From Septoria linicola (lineage: Eukaryota; Ascomycota; Dothideomycetes; Mycosphaerellales; Mycosphaerellaceae), in assembly GCA_024114885.1 (NCBI GenBank), contig CP099419.1:2604001-2668000 (forward strand): a stretch of 64,000 nt of DNA. The letters are read 5' to 3'. How positions within the stretch are numbered: position 1 is the stretch's first letter; each line of letters starts with the position of its first letter. This document shows positions 53,753 to 64,000 of the stretch, piece by piece. The position numbers and the translations under genes are program-made. Under the pieces are notes generated by a model, which worked only from the letters and a program-made list of their open reading frames with translations, did no database searches and was not told where the DNA came from.

Positions 53753-54367
53753 TCAGACCCCCTCTTGAACTTGGAGATTTGGATCGCCCTTGCGGGAGGC
53801 GGCAGTTCCACGGTTGCGAAGGACGTGCAATGTTGCGAGCGCTGTCGTCGCTGCCCACAGAACCCTACATCACAAGTCAGCGGTCTGAGATCAGGGCAGC
53901 ATTGCTGACATGATACCCACCATGAGAAAGCAGCAAACACGACAGCTGCCCTGGCCGACTGACACACAGAGCCGATGCAGCCTCGTCCTGTCATGAACAC
54001 TGCCAAAGCTATGAAGCCCGCGAACCAGAACAGCATCGTCACCGCCTCGACCCCGAGAATCGCGAACTTGTGGTGGAGAACTGAGGTAGCGAACTTCCAT
54101 GGCACAAGAATGAGGTAGATGAGGGCGAGCAGAGCCCACACAGCGCAAAAGATTAAGAAGTTGACTTGCGATGGCGATCCGACATCGAGATAGTTGTAGG
54201 CCGACCTCCACCAGTCCGCGACTGCTCTCCGTCAGCTTTCCCTCGTTGTCGTTCTATGCGAATGAAGGGGTAATACCATATGCGCTTAATCCTAGCACAA
54301 TGAGAGCGCAGATCGCTTGCGCGACACGAATGCCAAGGATCACAGTCCTGTTTTCGTAAATGGCCAT
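53753..54367 (-). CDS. MARVEL-domain four-helix membrane protein
   Basis: A 167-residue integral membrane protein from exons 54277-54367, 53921-54221 and 53753-53864; introns are 55 and 56 nt, with a CTGAC branch. Four helices are seen: about residues 9-30 (ILGIRVAQAICALIVLGLSA), 52-72 (FLIFCAVWALLALIYLILV), 80-105 (LGVEAVTMLFWFAGFIALAV) and 117-140 (VVFAAFSWVLWAATTALA). The pattern with short loops and a CIGSVCQSARAAVVFAAFSW segment before helix four fits the fungal MARVEL family. The C-terminal tail is about 25 residues, ending VQEGV. Unspliced frames end in artificial tails. Likely in plasma membrane or vesicles; role unknown. Confidence 0.87.
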
Positions 54368-55355
54368 ATCTAAGCTTCGAGTATAGTGCAGCTTGAATGT
54401 CGTTTCTTGTTCGCTCCAAGTGGCACTGCTGAAGACCTGAGGAAGAGAGAGTGTGCTGCACCAAGAACGTAGCTAACTGCGCGCGTGTCACTCGTTCAGC
54501 AGAGCTCGAGAATGGAGGTTAGCAGCAGTGCTTGGAATGCGTCAACAAAGCCAGCCGCAACGAGGTAAGAGGGATTCAGAGATTGAAAAAGGAGAAGGTG
54601 GTCTGTGAGGTCTGATACTACCGTTTGAGATGTTTGTGGTCTAGACAGCAGGTTGGTTGTCTGTACCAAGCATGCAGTGACGACAAGGTCTCATGATGCA
54701 AGTTTTCTCTAGGGACGACGCGTTGTGACTGTGGCGCTCGCTTTCGCGTACATCGTGTGTCGATCCACATTAGTTAAGCTGAAACATTGTGGAGTGTTTC
54801 GGCTGCGAGAGTGGCTCAGTCGCAATCATGGACTGGGCAAATGTGCATCGAAGGCACTTCTGTAACATCGTTCTGCTATGGTCTCGTCGACTTGCGACTT
54901 TCTCACTATTTCTTCTATCGCTGAAGACACGTTCGTGATAATCGTCTCTCGCAAATATCATCAGACCAGGGCGTCCGCACGTCACCCTTGGTCAGCTGAG
55001 TCCGCTTCCAATGAATGAACAGCCACATTCTCGTTACGTGCATTCATTCGCTAGTTAGAAACGTTCCTGCATACCGACTGGCGACAGGTTGTCAGCCACG
55101 TCGAGTCCTTCGTGTCGTTCGAATCATGGACTTGGCGGGAACTACACGCTATCACACACTGGACCTGGTTTGATTAGGGCAAGCACATTGCCTTGATTCG
55201 AACATTACATACATTCGCTACTGCGCCCATCTCCTAAATGCCACTCGAACTGAGAGGCACATCACTCCTGGGGTATCTCGATGCATTTTCCATCCTTTGA
55301 ACGCCTGAATCAGGCAAACTCCACATGCGCCTCGCTAATCTCAAACGTTCGCCTG
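54368..55355. other. Intergenic region, MARVEL promoter and coiled-coil 3' side
   Basis: About 990 bp with no supported gene. It should hold the MARVEL promoter and the 3' region of the coiled-coil gene. Confidence 0.55.
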
Positions 55356-57347
55356 CTAGACTATGCCACCATGCTGCGTGCCCGAATCACTCTCATTTGA
55401 CTTGTCACTCGACTTGACATAGAGCTCACGGAGTCTGAGCAGCTGCTCCTGTAGAGATGCCACCGTCTTCAACTTCTCTTTCGTTGCTTGTGCTCCTTCC
55501 AGAAGAATCTTGTTCGCGGCTGCAAGTCTGTCCATTGTTTGCAATCTCGTCTGACTTTCGTCCAGTGCTGAGTCGTGCTGTTCAGTGCGTCGTGCAAGGC
55601 CCGCTATATCGACCTGTAGCTTCCTGACCTCTTCTCCGAGAGTTGCTTGAAGTTCAGGTATCCGCTGGGCCAGTTCAGACACGTCGCCCACTGTCCTCTT
55701 GATGTGCTCATTCAGCGTGCCAAGTAACTCGTGAGCGGACGACACCTTCAGGCGTAGGTCGTTTGCAGCAGTCTGGAAGTTCCTTGCCTCCGGATACATG
55801 GCACTCATTTGATCCACCATCTGCCTCACGATCTCGTCGGTTGTCAAGTTATTAATAACGCGAGTGTGTTGCGTGGTGACACCTTTCAGCATTTCTACTT
55901 CTTCCCTCAGTCTCGATATCATGTTGGCACTGCCACCAGCAGCTCCGATCCCATTAGGCTGTGCCCCATCACTCAATTCGTCTTCGTTGTCAGGCAGTAC
56001 GGGCTGCCATACGGAGCTGTTGCCAGCAGGTGTTGACCTCGTTGCGCTACTGAGTTTTTCGTCCTCAAGCTTCTGCAATTTCTCCTGCAGATCTTTCATC
56101 GTTTGTTGTAGGCTGCTGAGAGCGCTCCGAGATGTCAGATCATCCGCAGCCTCGAGCTTCTGCATACGCTCAAGGCAATCATTTATAGCGGCAGCATTTT
56201 GATTTTGAATCTTACTAGCCTCTGCGAACTGCGATTTGATGGCAAGAAGCTCGTCGCTAACTTCTGCTCGAAGTCCATTCTTGGTGACGTTCAATTCATC
56301 ACTGACATCCTTCTTGAGCGCAGTCTTGGAAGCCTGCAGGGTGCTGTCGACCACGCCACGTAACGTAGCGACCTCTTGATCAACGTGCTCGATAATTTGG
56401 TCTCGATCGCTGACGCTGTCGTCCTCCATCTGTCTGATACGGCTTTCAATGATCGTAAGTCGGGAGCTGTCCTCTGCGTGTCTCGCTGCAGGAGATGTGA
56501 TCTCCATTTGTTTGCGCAGTGACGTTGTGGCTTCAGCGGCATTAGACAAAGCTGTCTCTAACTTGACGATGCGACTTGTAACATCCGAAGTTGCCTTTGC
56601 GTTGCTGCTGCGTAGCCTCGTCTCGAGCTCCTTAAGCTTTTCTTGCAGTCCATGGGCGCCTGCTGGAGCCGTCTGAGGTTGATTCTCGAGGGTTTTCAGC
56701 CTGGGTTCAAGTGCGGCGGTACTATCCGACTGTGTAAGACCTTTGGCTCCGTTCTTCAAAGCGTCCATCCGCGATTCGAGACTTGATAAGCTTGTTCGTA
56801 CGCCTTGAAATTGGCTCAATTGCAGCTTCAAGCCATGAACTTCTTGGCCAATGGCGGTGTTGACGTTGCTTTGATCCAGCAGACTCGCTAGAGAGCTTAG
56901 AATATGTCTTTGCTCAGGCATCTGATCATTAATTCGTTGTTGAATACGACCGACTTTCTCGGAGGCGCGCGTCCTCGCAGTGGTCTTCTGTTCTTTGATA
57001 GCTGGAAATCGGTCAAATTTGTCTTGTAGGGCTTGGAACTCCCGATCAGCTTTGTTGCTCTCGGTCTGAGCTGATCTCAATTGAATCCGAAGGTCTGCAG
57101 CCTGGATTGTGGCCTCGAAGAACTTCTCCACAGCGCTTGTCGAAGATTCTACGCGTGTTGGACTCATGGAAGCCGTAGGAGCGATGCCATTTCCTGAAGG
57201 GCTGTCCAGAGTCAACGTGTTTGATAATTGGGAGGGCCCAGCATGGCGCTTGGCCGAGGATGTGCTGCCATCAGGCGAGCGACTTGGAGGCCTTTTCTGC
57301 GCGTTCAATCGCGGGTCACGGTTATTCGTACTCGCCATGGTCGGCAC
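55356..57347 (-). CDS. Coiled-coil protein of unknown function
   Basis: A 663-residue intronless protein. The first 75 residues are disordered (PQSRSPDGSTSSAKRH type, Ser/Pro/Arg-rich), so the real start may be the second Met (MASTNNRD, residue 4). From about residue 75 to 640 it is almost entirely helical with heptad-like Leu/Ala spacing, for example LRIQLRSAQTESNKADREFQ, LESRMDALKNGAKGL, and LRKLQVDIAGLARRTEQHDS-type stretches, with one disordered gap near residues 440-470. This suggests a long coiled coil, such as a filament, tether or chromosome-associated protein. I recognise no specific family. The neighbouring repeat block begins 340 bp beyond its start. Confidence 0.8.
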   Translation of the reverse strand: MPTMASTNNRDPRLNAQKRPPSRSPDGSTSSAKRHAGPSQLSNTLTLDSPSGNGIAPTASMSPTRVESSTSAVEKFFEATIQAADLRIQLRSAQTESNKADREFQALQDKFDRFPAIKEQKTTARTRASEKVGRIQQRINDQMPEQRHILSSLASLLDQSNVNTAIGQEVHGLKLQLSQFQGVRTSLSSLESRMDALKNGAKGLTQSDSTAALEPRLKTLENQPQTAPAGAHGLQEKLKELETRLRSSNAKATSDVTSRIVKLETALSNAAEATTSLRKQMEITSPAARHAEDSSRLTIIESRIRQMEDDSVSDRDQIIEHVDQEVATLRGVVDSTLQASKTALKKDVSDELNVTKNGLRAEVSDELLAIKSQFAEASKIQNQNAAAINDCLERMQKLEAADDLTSRSALSSLQQTMKDLQEKLQKLEDEKLSSATRSTPAGNSSVWQPVLPDNEDELSDGAQPNGIGAAGGSANMISRLREEVEMLKGVTTQHTRVINNLTTDEIVRQMVDQMSAMYPEARNFQTAANDLRLKVSSAHELLGTLNEHIKRTVGDVSELAQRIPELQATLGEEVRKLQVDIAGLARRTEQHDSALDESQTRLQTMDRLAAANKILLEGAQATKEKLKTVASLQEQLLRLRELYVKSSDKSNESDSGTQHGGIV

Positions 57348-57606
57348 CCGTGGCGGAGTCTTGGGCTTATCTCAAAGTCATCACTCTGACTGCTGAATTG
57401 AAGCGTCCGACGGCAGTGCAAAGTTCTGGTGTTCAATGTGCAATGCTCAAGTCGAACATGTCGTGCTTTCTTCAAGATGGGGTAAGGAACTCAGAATGCG
57501 CGCTAGAACTAACTAGTTAATTGGGGCCAAGCATTCTGAGCATTGACGGCGGCGGCAGCGACGGCAGCGACGATGCTCCCTCCTCACGTGTTTTACGCTC
57601 GCCCGA

Positions 57607-57668
57607 CCTCGTTTTTCCTTGGCCTGACCTGGTCCGTGCTAGTCGAGGTCAGGCTAAGGAAAGCGGGG
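57607..57668. repeat. Imperfect inverted repeat at the edge of the repeat block
   Basis: Arms at 57607-57630 and 57646-57668 are imperfect reverse complements; the core CCTTGGCCTGACCT pairs with AGGTCAGGCTAAGG with one mismatch. The spacer is about 15 bp. It lies at the transition from gene-rich to AT-rich DNA and may be a truncated transposon terminus. No target-site duplication could be fixed. Confidence 0.55.
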
Positions 57669-57876
57669 TTAGGTCAGTTATAACGAGGTTAGCCTACTTA
57701 TTCTTTTAATTTCCTTCTTTCTATATTATACCTAGTTACGTAATCGCTTATTGTTTCTAGAATAAAACGTTTTAGAAATATTTTTAAGATATTCTAAAAA
57801 TAAGCCTTATACTATATTTACTACGCTAAGCTCGCCTATATTTATATAGGCTTCTCTAGCTAGCTAATATATTTTT

Positions 57877-57974
57877 AGAATATTTTTAGAATATTTTTAG
57901 AATATTTTTAGAATATTTTAAGAATATTTTAAGAATATTTTAAGAATATTTTAAGAATATTCTAAGAATTATTA
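57877..57974. repeat. 11-bp AT minisatellite
   Basis: About nine tandem copies of an 11-nt unit. The first three read AGAATATTTTT and the next ones AGAATATTTTA, then two decayed units. The ordered shift in the last base indicates local duplication of sub-types. Confidence 0.88.
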
Positions 57975-58380
57975 AGAATGTATCCTAGATAGTTAGTCTA
58001 GATATAGATATTTAAGTATAGTTCTAGATACCTAAGGTATCTACCTAAGGCTTAGTAAGAGGTATATCTAGCTTCTCTTTCTTCTCTTCTTAGATAACTA
58101 ATATTAAAAGTAGAGAGCGTATTATATACTATATAATATTAAGGAGGGTATAGCGTAGTAAAGAAGAATAGAGGATTAATCTTAAACTAACTTATATATA
58201 TAGTATAGTAGTAATATACTAGGAACTAAATACAAAGTTAATTAAGTTAGTTATCTAAGAAGAGAAGAAAGAGAAGCAAGATATACCTCTTACTAAGCCT
58301 TAGGTAGATACCTTAGGTATCTAGAACTATACTTAGATATCTATATCTAGCCTAACTATCTAGGATATATTCTTAATACT
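57970..58380. repeat. Fold-back inverted repeat with ~130-bp arms
   Basis: Left arm about 57970-58101 and right arm about 58249-58380 are near-perfect reverse complements, with only a few mismatches, around a loop of about 147 bp. Shared landmarks are the ATACCTAAGGTATC palindrome and the TCTCTTTCTTCTCTTC run (and its complement). It may be a fold-back or MITE-type element, or an inverted-duplication product. No open frame lies inside. Confidence 0.88.
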
Positions 58381-61300
58381 CCTACTTATACTATATAGTT
58401 AGATCTTTTAATAGATTATCTATAGTACTTAAATACTAGTCCTAATCTTAATTAGTTATTAAGTACTTACTTTTTAGACTAATAACTAGATAGTACTAAC
58501 TATTAATCTAATAAACTTTCTATACTACTATCTCCTATAAAAAGGTAAAAGAAATACTTTCTATAAGATCTTCCTTCTCTCTTATATAGAAGTAGATTAT
58601 TTAGGATATAGACTATCTAGTAAGTTACCCTTATCCTTTCTTATAGCTAATTCTAATAGCTCCCTAGATTCCTTATAACCTAGTCTCCTACTTAGTTATA
58701 TTCTATATAGCTTCTTAGTTCTCTAATAGCCTTTAGGGTATACTATTCTTAGCTATAAGGATCTTATATTAAGCTAGAGAGTAGAGTAACTATATACTAG
58801 TAGAAGAGATAATAGCTACTATAGAGGAGGTCTTTAATATTAACTAGTACTTAGCCTTAGAGAGTATCTAGTTTAGCTAAGTACTATATAGTAATATTAT
58901 AGTTAGTAATAGATCTAATATTAGTAAGAGTATTTAGGACTTTATAAAGTCTAACTAAGGAGGAGTTAAGTAACTAAAATCTTTCTTTTAGACTCCTCTT
59001 AGTTTAACTCTAAGGCTTAGAGTTATCTTTTATATATCTCTTATATAAGGTAGAGCTACCTTATAAACTCCTAAAACTATAATCTATTCTTTAGCTTAGT
59101 AAGACTATCTACTACTATCTCTTTTATATTTATATATTCTATAGAGATAAGTCTATTCTACTAGAGCTTTCTTATAGCATTATATAAGATATTAATATAT
59201 TTAGACTTATTATAAATATATAAGTCCTTAACTAGAGTAAAGGTAGCTTAGTTATTATCTTTTAGCTAAATTAGCCTAATTCTAGTAATAGTTTCCTAGT
59301 TACTAAGGATCCTTAGTTAGTAAGAACATTCTCCTACTAACTCTAGGTATCTAAGCTCTCTTAAAAGAGTACTAAGGAACTATAACTATTTTATATATAC
59401 TTCTATAGCTATATATTTAGCTTCTATTATAGATATAGCTATAGATTTCTACTTCTTACTTATCTAGGAGATTAGTATACTATAAAGGAAGAAGATATAT
59501 CTAAGGATTAAGACTCTATTAGTCTTGTCTATTATATAGTTAGAGTCTATATATCTAGTAAGATAGCCTTAACTATTTCTTAAGTATCTTAGACTAAGGT
59601 CTAGGTTTGATCTTAGGTATCTAGTTAGCTTCTTTAGAGCCTTTATATATCCTACTATTAGATTACTAATATAGGAGCTTAATCTTCTAAAGGCAAATAA
59701 AATATCTAGTCTTATAATAGTTATAAGCTATATCTATATTCTAATAATAGATTAGTACTCTTATTTATTATACCTTTTATTATTTAGTCTAGTAGGCTTT
59801 AGACTTTTATAGCTATCTATTAGTAAAAGAGTTAGTAATATAGTTTCTTAGCCTATTCCTATCTTAGCTAGGTTCTCTTAGATATAATGTTTCTAGTTAA
59901 GTTTTAGCTAGCCTTACTATCTATTTCTTATTAGTCTTATTCTAAGAATCTTGTCTAGCTCTCTAAGATCTTTAATCTTAAAGACCTTACTAAGTTAGTC
60001 TTTAAACTAGAGGATATCTTCTAGTCTCTCTATAGTAATAGGTATATTATTAATATAGATTAGGATTATTAGGTCTTTCCTTTTCTTATAGATTAGAAGA
60101 TATAGGTCTACTTCTAATTATCTAAATCCTATTCCTTTTAGCTTTAATATATATAGCTAATTCTAGTCTCTTATAGCTTACTTTAGCCTATAAAGACTCC
60201 TTAGAACTTATAAGACTATACTAGTTAGTAGGTTAATACCTAGTAATAGGATTATATAGATATCTTTATATAGAGTACTCTCTATAAATATATTGTTCTT
60301 ATATAGGGTACTCTCTATAAATATATTATTTATATCTACTTAGTATAGAACTAGGTCCTTCTTATAGACTATAGCTATAAATCCTCTTAGAGTATCCTAT
60401 CTAACTATAGAGGTAAAAGTTTCTATATAGTCTACTCTATACTTTTAAGAGAACCCTCTTATAACTAGTCTTACCTTAAACTTTTTAATAGCTCTACTAA
60501 GCTTTCTCTTAATATTAAAGACCTATCTTAAGGTAACTAAGTTAGCCTCTTTTAGTAGGACTACTATAGTCTAGGTATTATTACTTATAAATATATCTAG
60601 CTTCTTCTAAATAGCTTCTTACTAGAGATAACTCTACTTAGGATTACTTACTACTTCCTTATAGTTCCTTAGGATTAGAACCTTCTATTTATATATTCCT
60701 ACTTCTTTAGTAGCTAAGAATATAATCTCTTTAACTTCCTTTAAGAATTCTAGGTCTTATAGGATACCTAGGTTAATAGAGCTTATAGCTAAGAAGAAAG
60801 CCTAGCTACTTAATACTCTAGGAGCATTTCCTTATCTAGCTAACTATTCTAATCTAGCTTAAGCCTAATTAGCTTTAGCTTCTAGTTAAATCTATTAAGT
60901 TCTTAAGATACTTTCCTCTTTCTAAGAGTTTACCTTAGAGCTATCTACTTATAATCTATCTCTATAGTTTCTTAGGTAGAATCTTTAGATTCTTTCTTAA
61001 CTTTCTTTTAGTCTAGGAATTTTCTATACTCTCCTATATCTTCTAGTAGAGGTAGAAGTTATATAAAGAGTTTCTTTCCTTCCTAAACCTATACTAATAG
61101 CTAAGGAGGAGGAGGCTTCTACTAGCCTAGACTAGGAGTACCTAGGGTACTCCTACTAGCTTATAGAGTAGGCTAGCTAATAGTTCTTAGCCTTCTAATA
61201 GGTCTTCTTTCTAGAGCTAAACTAGAGAGATTCTTAATCTTAATATTTAAGTCTAATTTTCTACCTAGCTTATCTTTAAAGAAGATTATATTAGTATACT

Positions 61301-61800
61301 ATTTAATAGCCTTTATATCTAGCTCCTAGAACTTCTATACCTTTACTATATTATTATAGTATCTAATAAATATAGTATCCTTTCCTCTATTTATTAGTTT
61401 ATTACTCCTTACCTACTAAGGCTATACTCTTATATCTATATATACTATAGCTCTATATCCTTATACTTTAAAGTAGGAGACTATTAGTTTAATCCTATTA
61501 AAAGCTTTATTAGGTAAGAGCTTAAATCTTTTAATATTAGATCTATTTAGGAGCTTATTCCTTATATATATCTATACTTTAAGAGCTTCTAGCTAAAACT
61601 TAATAAGTATCTTACTTTCTTTAAGTATTACTCTAATAGAGGCCTCTAATATTTAGATAGACCTCTTAACTACTCTATTCTAGAGTAAATTATAGGCTTT
61701 AGTTAGTAGTAAGGTAAAGGCCTACCTATATACTATACTTAGTAGTTTTAGTATAAAAGTAAGGTAGTAGCTCGTTTCTAAGATAAAAATGTTTACTCTA
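58381..61800 (-). mobile_element. RIP-degenerated Ty1/Copia retrotransposon
   Basis: Reading the minus strand, remnants follow the Copia order. Integrase C-terminal region lies near 61290-61660 (cysteine/proline positions lost, IFIRYYN in place of the usual FIGY). Reverse transcriptase is at 60310-60353 (VDINNIFIES for a VDxNNAFLES-type motif) and at 60041-60064 (LIYINNIP for LIYVDDIP). RNase H follows at about 59460-59570 (GYLTRYIDSNY... with YIFFL) and at 59400-59460 (SIAISIIEAKYIAIE for the TEAEYIA motif). Substitutions are of the G-to-A and C-to-T type and many Gln/Trp codons are stops. A ~30-bp duplication occurs near 60281-60330. LTRs were not delimited. The element is inactive. Confidence 0.87.
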
Positions 61801-61859
61801 CTTAATTAATTTAATATCCTATAGTCCTAGTATAGGCTCTTAGTCTTAGGACTACTATT

Positions 61860-64000
61860 TTAAGCTCGTTACTACTAGTTAATTAACGTATTATAAGACT
61901 ATTACTCTCCGAACAGGTCTTATTCTATAGCGACCGCTCTTATACCTACCTAGAGGGTTAGTATTAGAGTAGTTATTATCTATTAATAGAGCCGAAGGTA
62001 GGGCTATCTCTTCTCTCTTATACCGAGACTAGAAGCGCGGAGGGTAGATAGTAGCCTTAAAGCGAGAACTAACGTACTATAAATATTAATAAGAGGCCTA
62101 AAAGAAGCCTACGTAAGAGGCGACTTAAAGAGCTATAATAATATAGAAGCCTCTAGAATATAGATATCGCTCTAACCTAGAAAAGTTATAAACCTCTAGT
62201 ACCTCTTAGTACGGATCTATTTAGTAATTGTCGTATAGATAGTAAGGCGACTTACTATATCGGAGATTTACTTAGGGTCTCTATACCTATAATAGTCTTC
62301 GATTAGACCCCGGTTTAGCGTAAAAACGCTCTCGTTTAGATAGCGTAGAAGCTATAGGATAGGCCGGACCTGTCTAGGTAATCTCGTATCCTTTAGTATA
62401 TAGATCGCTTAGAATAAGCTCTAGTACAGCGTTAGACGCTAATCGTTTAGCTAAGGACACTAATTACGTCTAAGGCCCCGGACCTAGTATATAGTATAGG
62501 CTAACGTAATATTATACTACTATAGTTATATAGCGAATTACCCGAATAAGCGAGATAGACGCGCCTAGCTATAAACGGTCGAACTATACGACACGATATG
62601 CCTTACTTATTAGGTATAATTAATATAGCCTTAGTATTATAAAGAAAAGTTTAACGTTTACCTTCTAATAGCTAAGAAAATTTTAGACTCTTGTTTTTTA
62701 GTTATCGTTTTAAACGATAACTATATTTTATTTAAAAACCTAATTAAGGAGAGTATAATATACTCTTAGAACACCTTCGAATAAGCTCTATAAGTAAATT
62801 AGTATCTACTAGCTAGCCTGAAATACTAGAGAGTAGCTTATCTAACTAGCTTAATAAGCAAATTCGAAGATCTCTAGTAAAGCTACTACTCGCTTTTACT
62901 TTATTCCCTCTACTAGACAACGATATATCTATAGAAGTAGAGGACTAAGGAGGTACTAACCTTAACCCTAATACCGATATCTTTCGAGAACTAAACTTAG
63001 GAGGTAGACTATCTATAGCGTAGTTCTAGTTACTTATAGAGACTATCTAAGTAACCTAAAGCTAGAAGGTAATTATCGCTTAGGTTCCGCTACTACCTAG
63101 CTCGGACTAGAATCCCTTCTTTAATAAAGAGAACGTAACCGAGTATATTAAGCGTTTTAAAGCGCTATATAGTAACTACTCTATTCTACTTATTAATAAT
63201 AATAAATAGCTTTATAAGAAGTTACTTACTTAGGTTACGGTTATCTAACGTAGACGATACTAGCGCCTTAATAGTTTCTACGACCGAGACTATACTAAGT
63301 TTAAAGAGTCGATTATTAAGGAATACTAAAAGTACGATAATATATATATACTCGGAAACCGCTACTATATAGAAAACCTTTATAAAGTTAACCGTAGCGA
63401 GGATAATAATCTCTTAGAGTACTTAAGGTAGTTTATACTCTACTCTAATACTATACCTACTTCGTATATAGATAAGCGTTCTCGTACTCTTCTATTCGTA
63501 CGAGGCCTTCTATTTCGTTTTAGTAAGAGACTCTAGGCCTATCTTAGGTTAGACCTTAATAATAGTAACTTAGATTATAGTAAGCTCTTAAAGACAGCCT
63601 AGCGTTAGATTAATAGTAATAAGAACTTTAAAATAGAAGTATATAACGAAGGCGGTAGAGACGTCTAGTAGTTATACGAAGTAGTAAAGAAGTCCGCCTT
63701 AAGGCTAAACTCTAAATTTAAGGCTAGAGAAACGGTAGTCTATAAAGGCTATAAACTAGTAAGCGTTAATAATATTACCGCTAGTATATAAGACCTCGTA
63801 ATTACTACGATTCGTTAGCTCGAAGAAGGAGGCTTATAGCTACTACGCTTATCGATAGGATAGTAGGCGAAGTCTTACGATCACGACTATCTATATATTC
63901 TAAGGCCTATTTATAGCTAGGAGATTTCGATTAACTTAGCTACGATAGATAACAGGTTAATAATTAAGGCCTATATAGCGATCGCTCTAAAGATTTTAGG
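61860..64000 (+). mobile_element. RIP-mutated Gypsy-type retrotransposon, gag part, cut by window end
   Basis: CpG dinucleotides reappear from about 61860 while CA and TG remain rare, so this is a separate element from the Copia remnant. From about 63100 the plus strand carries gag-like sequence, with NVTEYIKRFKALYSNY, KFKESIIKEY and LLFVRGLLFRFSKRL in one frame apart from TAG stops that replace Gln or Trp. The layout fits the fungal Gypsy/Ty3 gag. The segment 61860-62650 probably includes the LTR and leader, but its ends are not fixed. No protease or polymerase is reached before the end of the window. Confidence 0.7.

Larger units (their letters stand above)
57685..64000. repeat. AT-rich repeat block with RIP signature
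   Basis: From about 57.7 kb the sequence changes abruptly to strongly AT-rich DNA almost lacking CA and TG dinucleotides, with TA greatly in excess. This is the signature of C-to-T mutation at CpA, as caused by RIP in fungi. Stops of type TAG and TAA occur where retroelement proteins need Gln or Trp. No host gene is supported. The block contains a minisatellite, a fold-back, a Copia and a Gypsy remnant. Confidence 0.93.

Noticed and set aside
57661..57676. Telomere-like GGGTTAGG near the repeat boundary
   Set aside because: A single occurrence without tandem TTAGGG copies; no evidence of a chromosome end.
57877..57974. CRISPR-like array of direct repeats
   Set aside because: The 11-bp units are contiguous with no spacers, in a eukaryotic repeat block; it is a minisatellite.

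Overview
This window is nuclear DNA of a filamentous ascomycete, most likely a Dothideomycete. Genes are interrupted by short GT-AG introns, mostly 46-92 nt with CTRAC-type branch sites. The gene content is fungal (Zn2Cys6 activator, choline kinase, MICOS-independent respiratory subunits, cyanase, 2EXR/F-box proteins), and the last 6.3 kb is a repeat block with the signature of repeat-induced point mutation (RIP). The class-level call is inference from protein style; no marker gene proves it.

Layout. About 1-57.5 kb is gene-rich. In order: hexose transporter (+), zinc alcohol dehydrogenase (-), COX5 (-), a multiply broken gene (-), a 2EXR-type protein (-), a Zn2Cys6 transcription factor (-), ELP2 (-), URM1 (+), tRNA-Gln (+), a peroxisomal acyl-CoA synthetase (-), O-acetylhomoserine sulfhydrylase (-), TRS130 (-), QCR10 (+), an F-box protein (-), TMA64/eIF2D (+), cyanase (+), a small MGC-start protein (+), a C2H2 protein (+), choline kinase (+), DRS1 helicase (+), a cytochrome P450 (-), a UbiA prenyltransferase (+), DML1 (-), SPT20 (+), a MARVEL membrane protein (-) and a coiled-coil protein (-). 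From about 57.7 kb to the end lie an 11-bp minisatellite, a fold-back repeat, a RIP-destroyed Copia element on the minus strand and a RIP-mutated Gypsy element on the plus strand that runs off the window. Exon structures were rebuilt by hand from splice signals and protein continuity; several replace truncated single-exon readings.

How genes work together. ELP2 (Elongator) and URM1 (thiolation donor) share a ~175-bp divergent promoter; both act on wobble uridine of tRNAs, and a tRNA-Gln gene lies 170 bp beyond URM1. COX5 and QCR10 are nuclear subunits of respiratory complexes IV and III. The P450 and UbiA genes are divergent and could be a small or residual meroterpenoid locus.

The most unusual observation is the tRNA-Gln(CUG) gene at 19016-19150. 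It folds into a perfect cloverleaf only if two introns are removed: a normal 12-nt intron after position 37, and a second 51-nt intron that splits the T stem and looks exactly like a spliceosomal GT-AG intron of this genome. The second notable case is the gene at 8266-10918, which carries about five disabling changes while all of its neighbours are intact.
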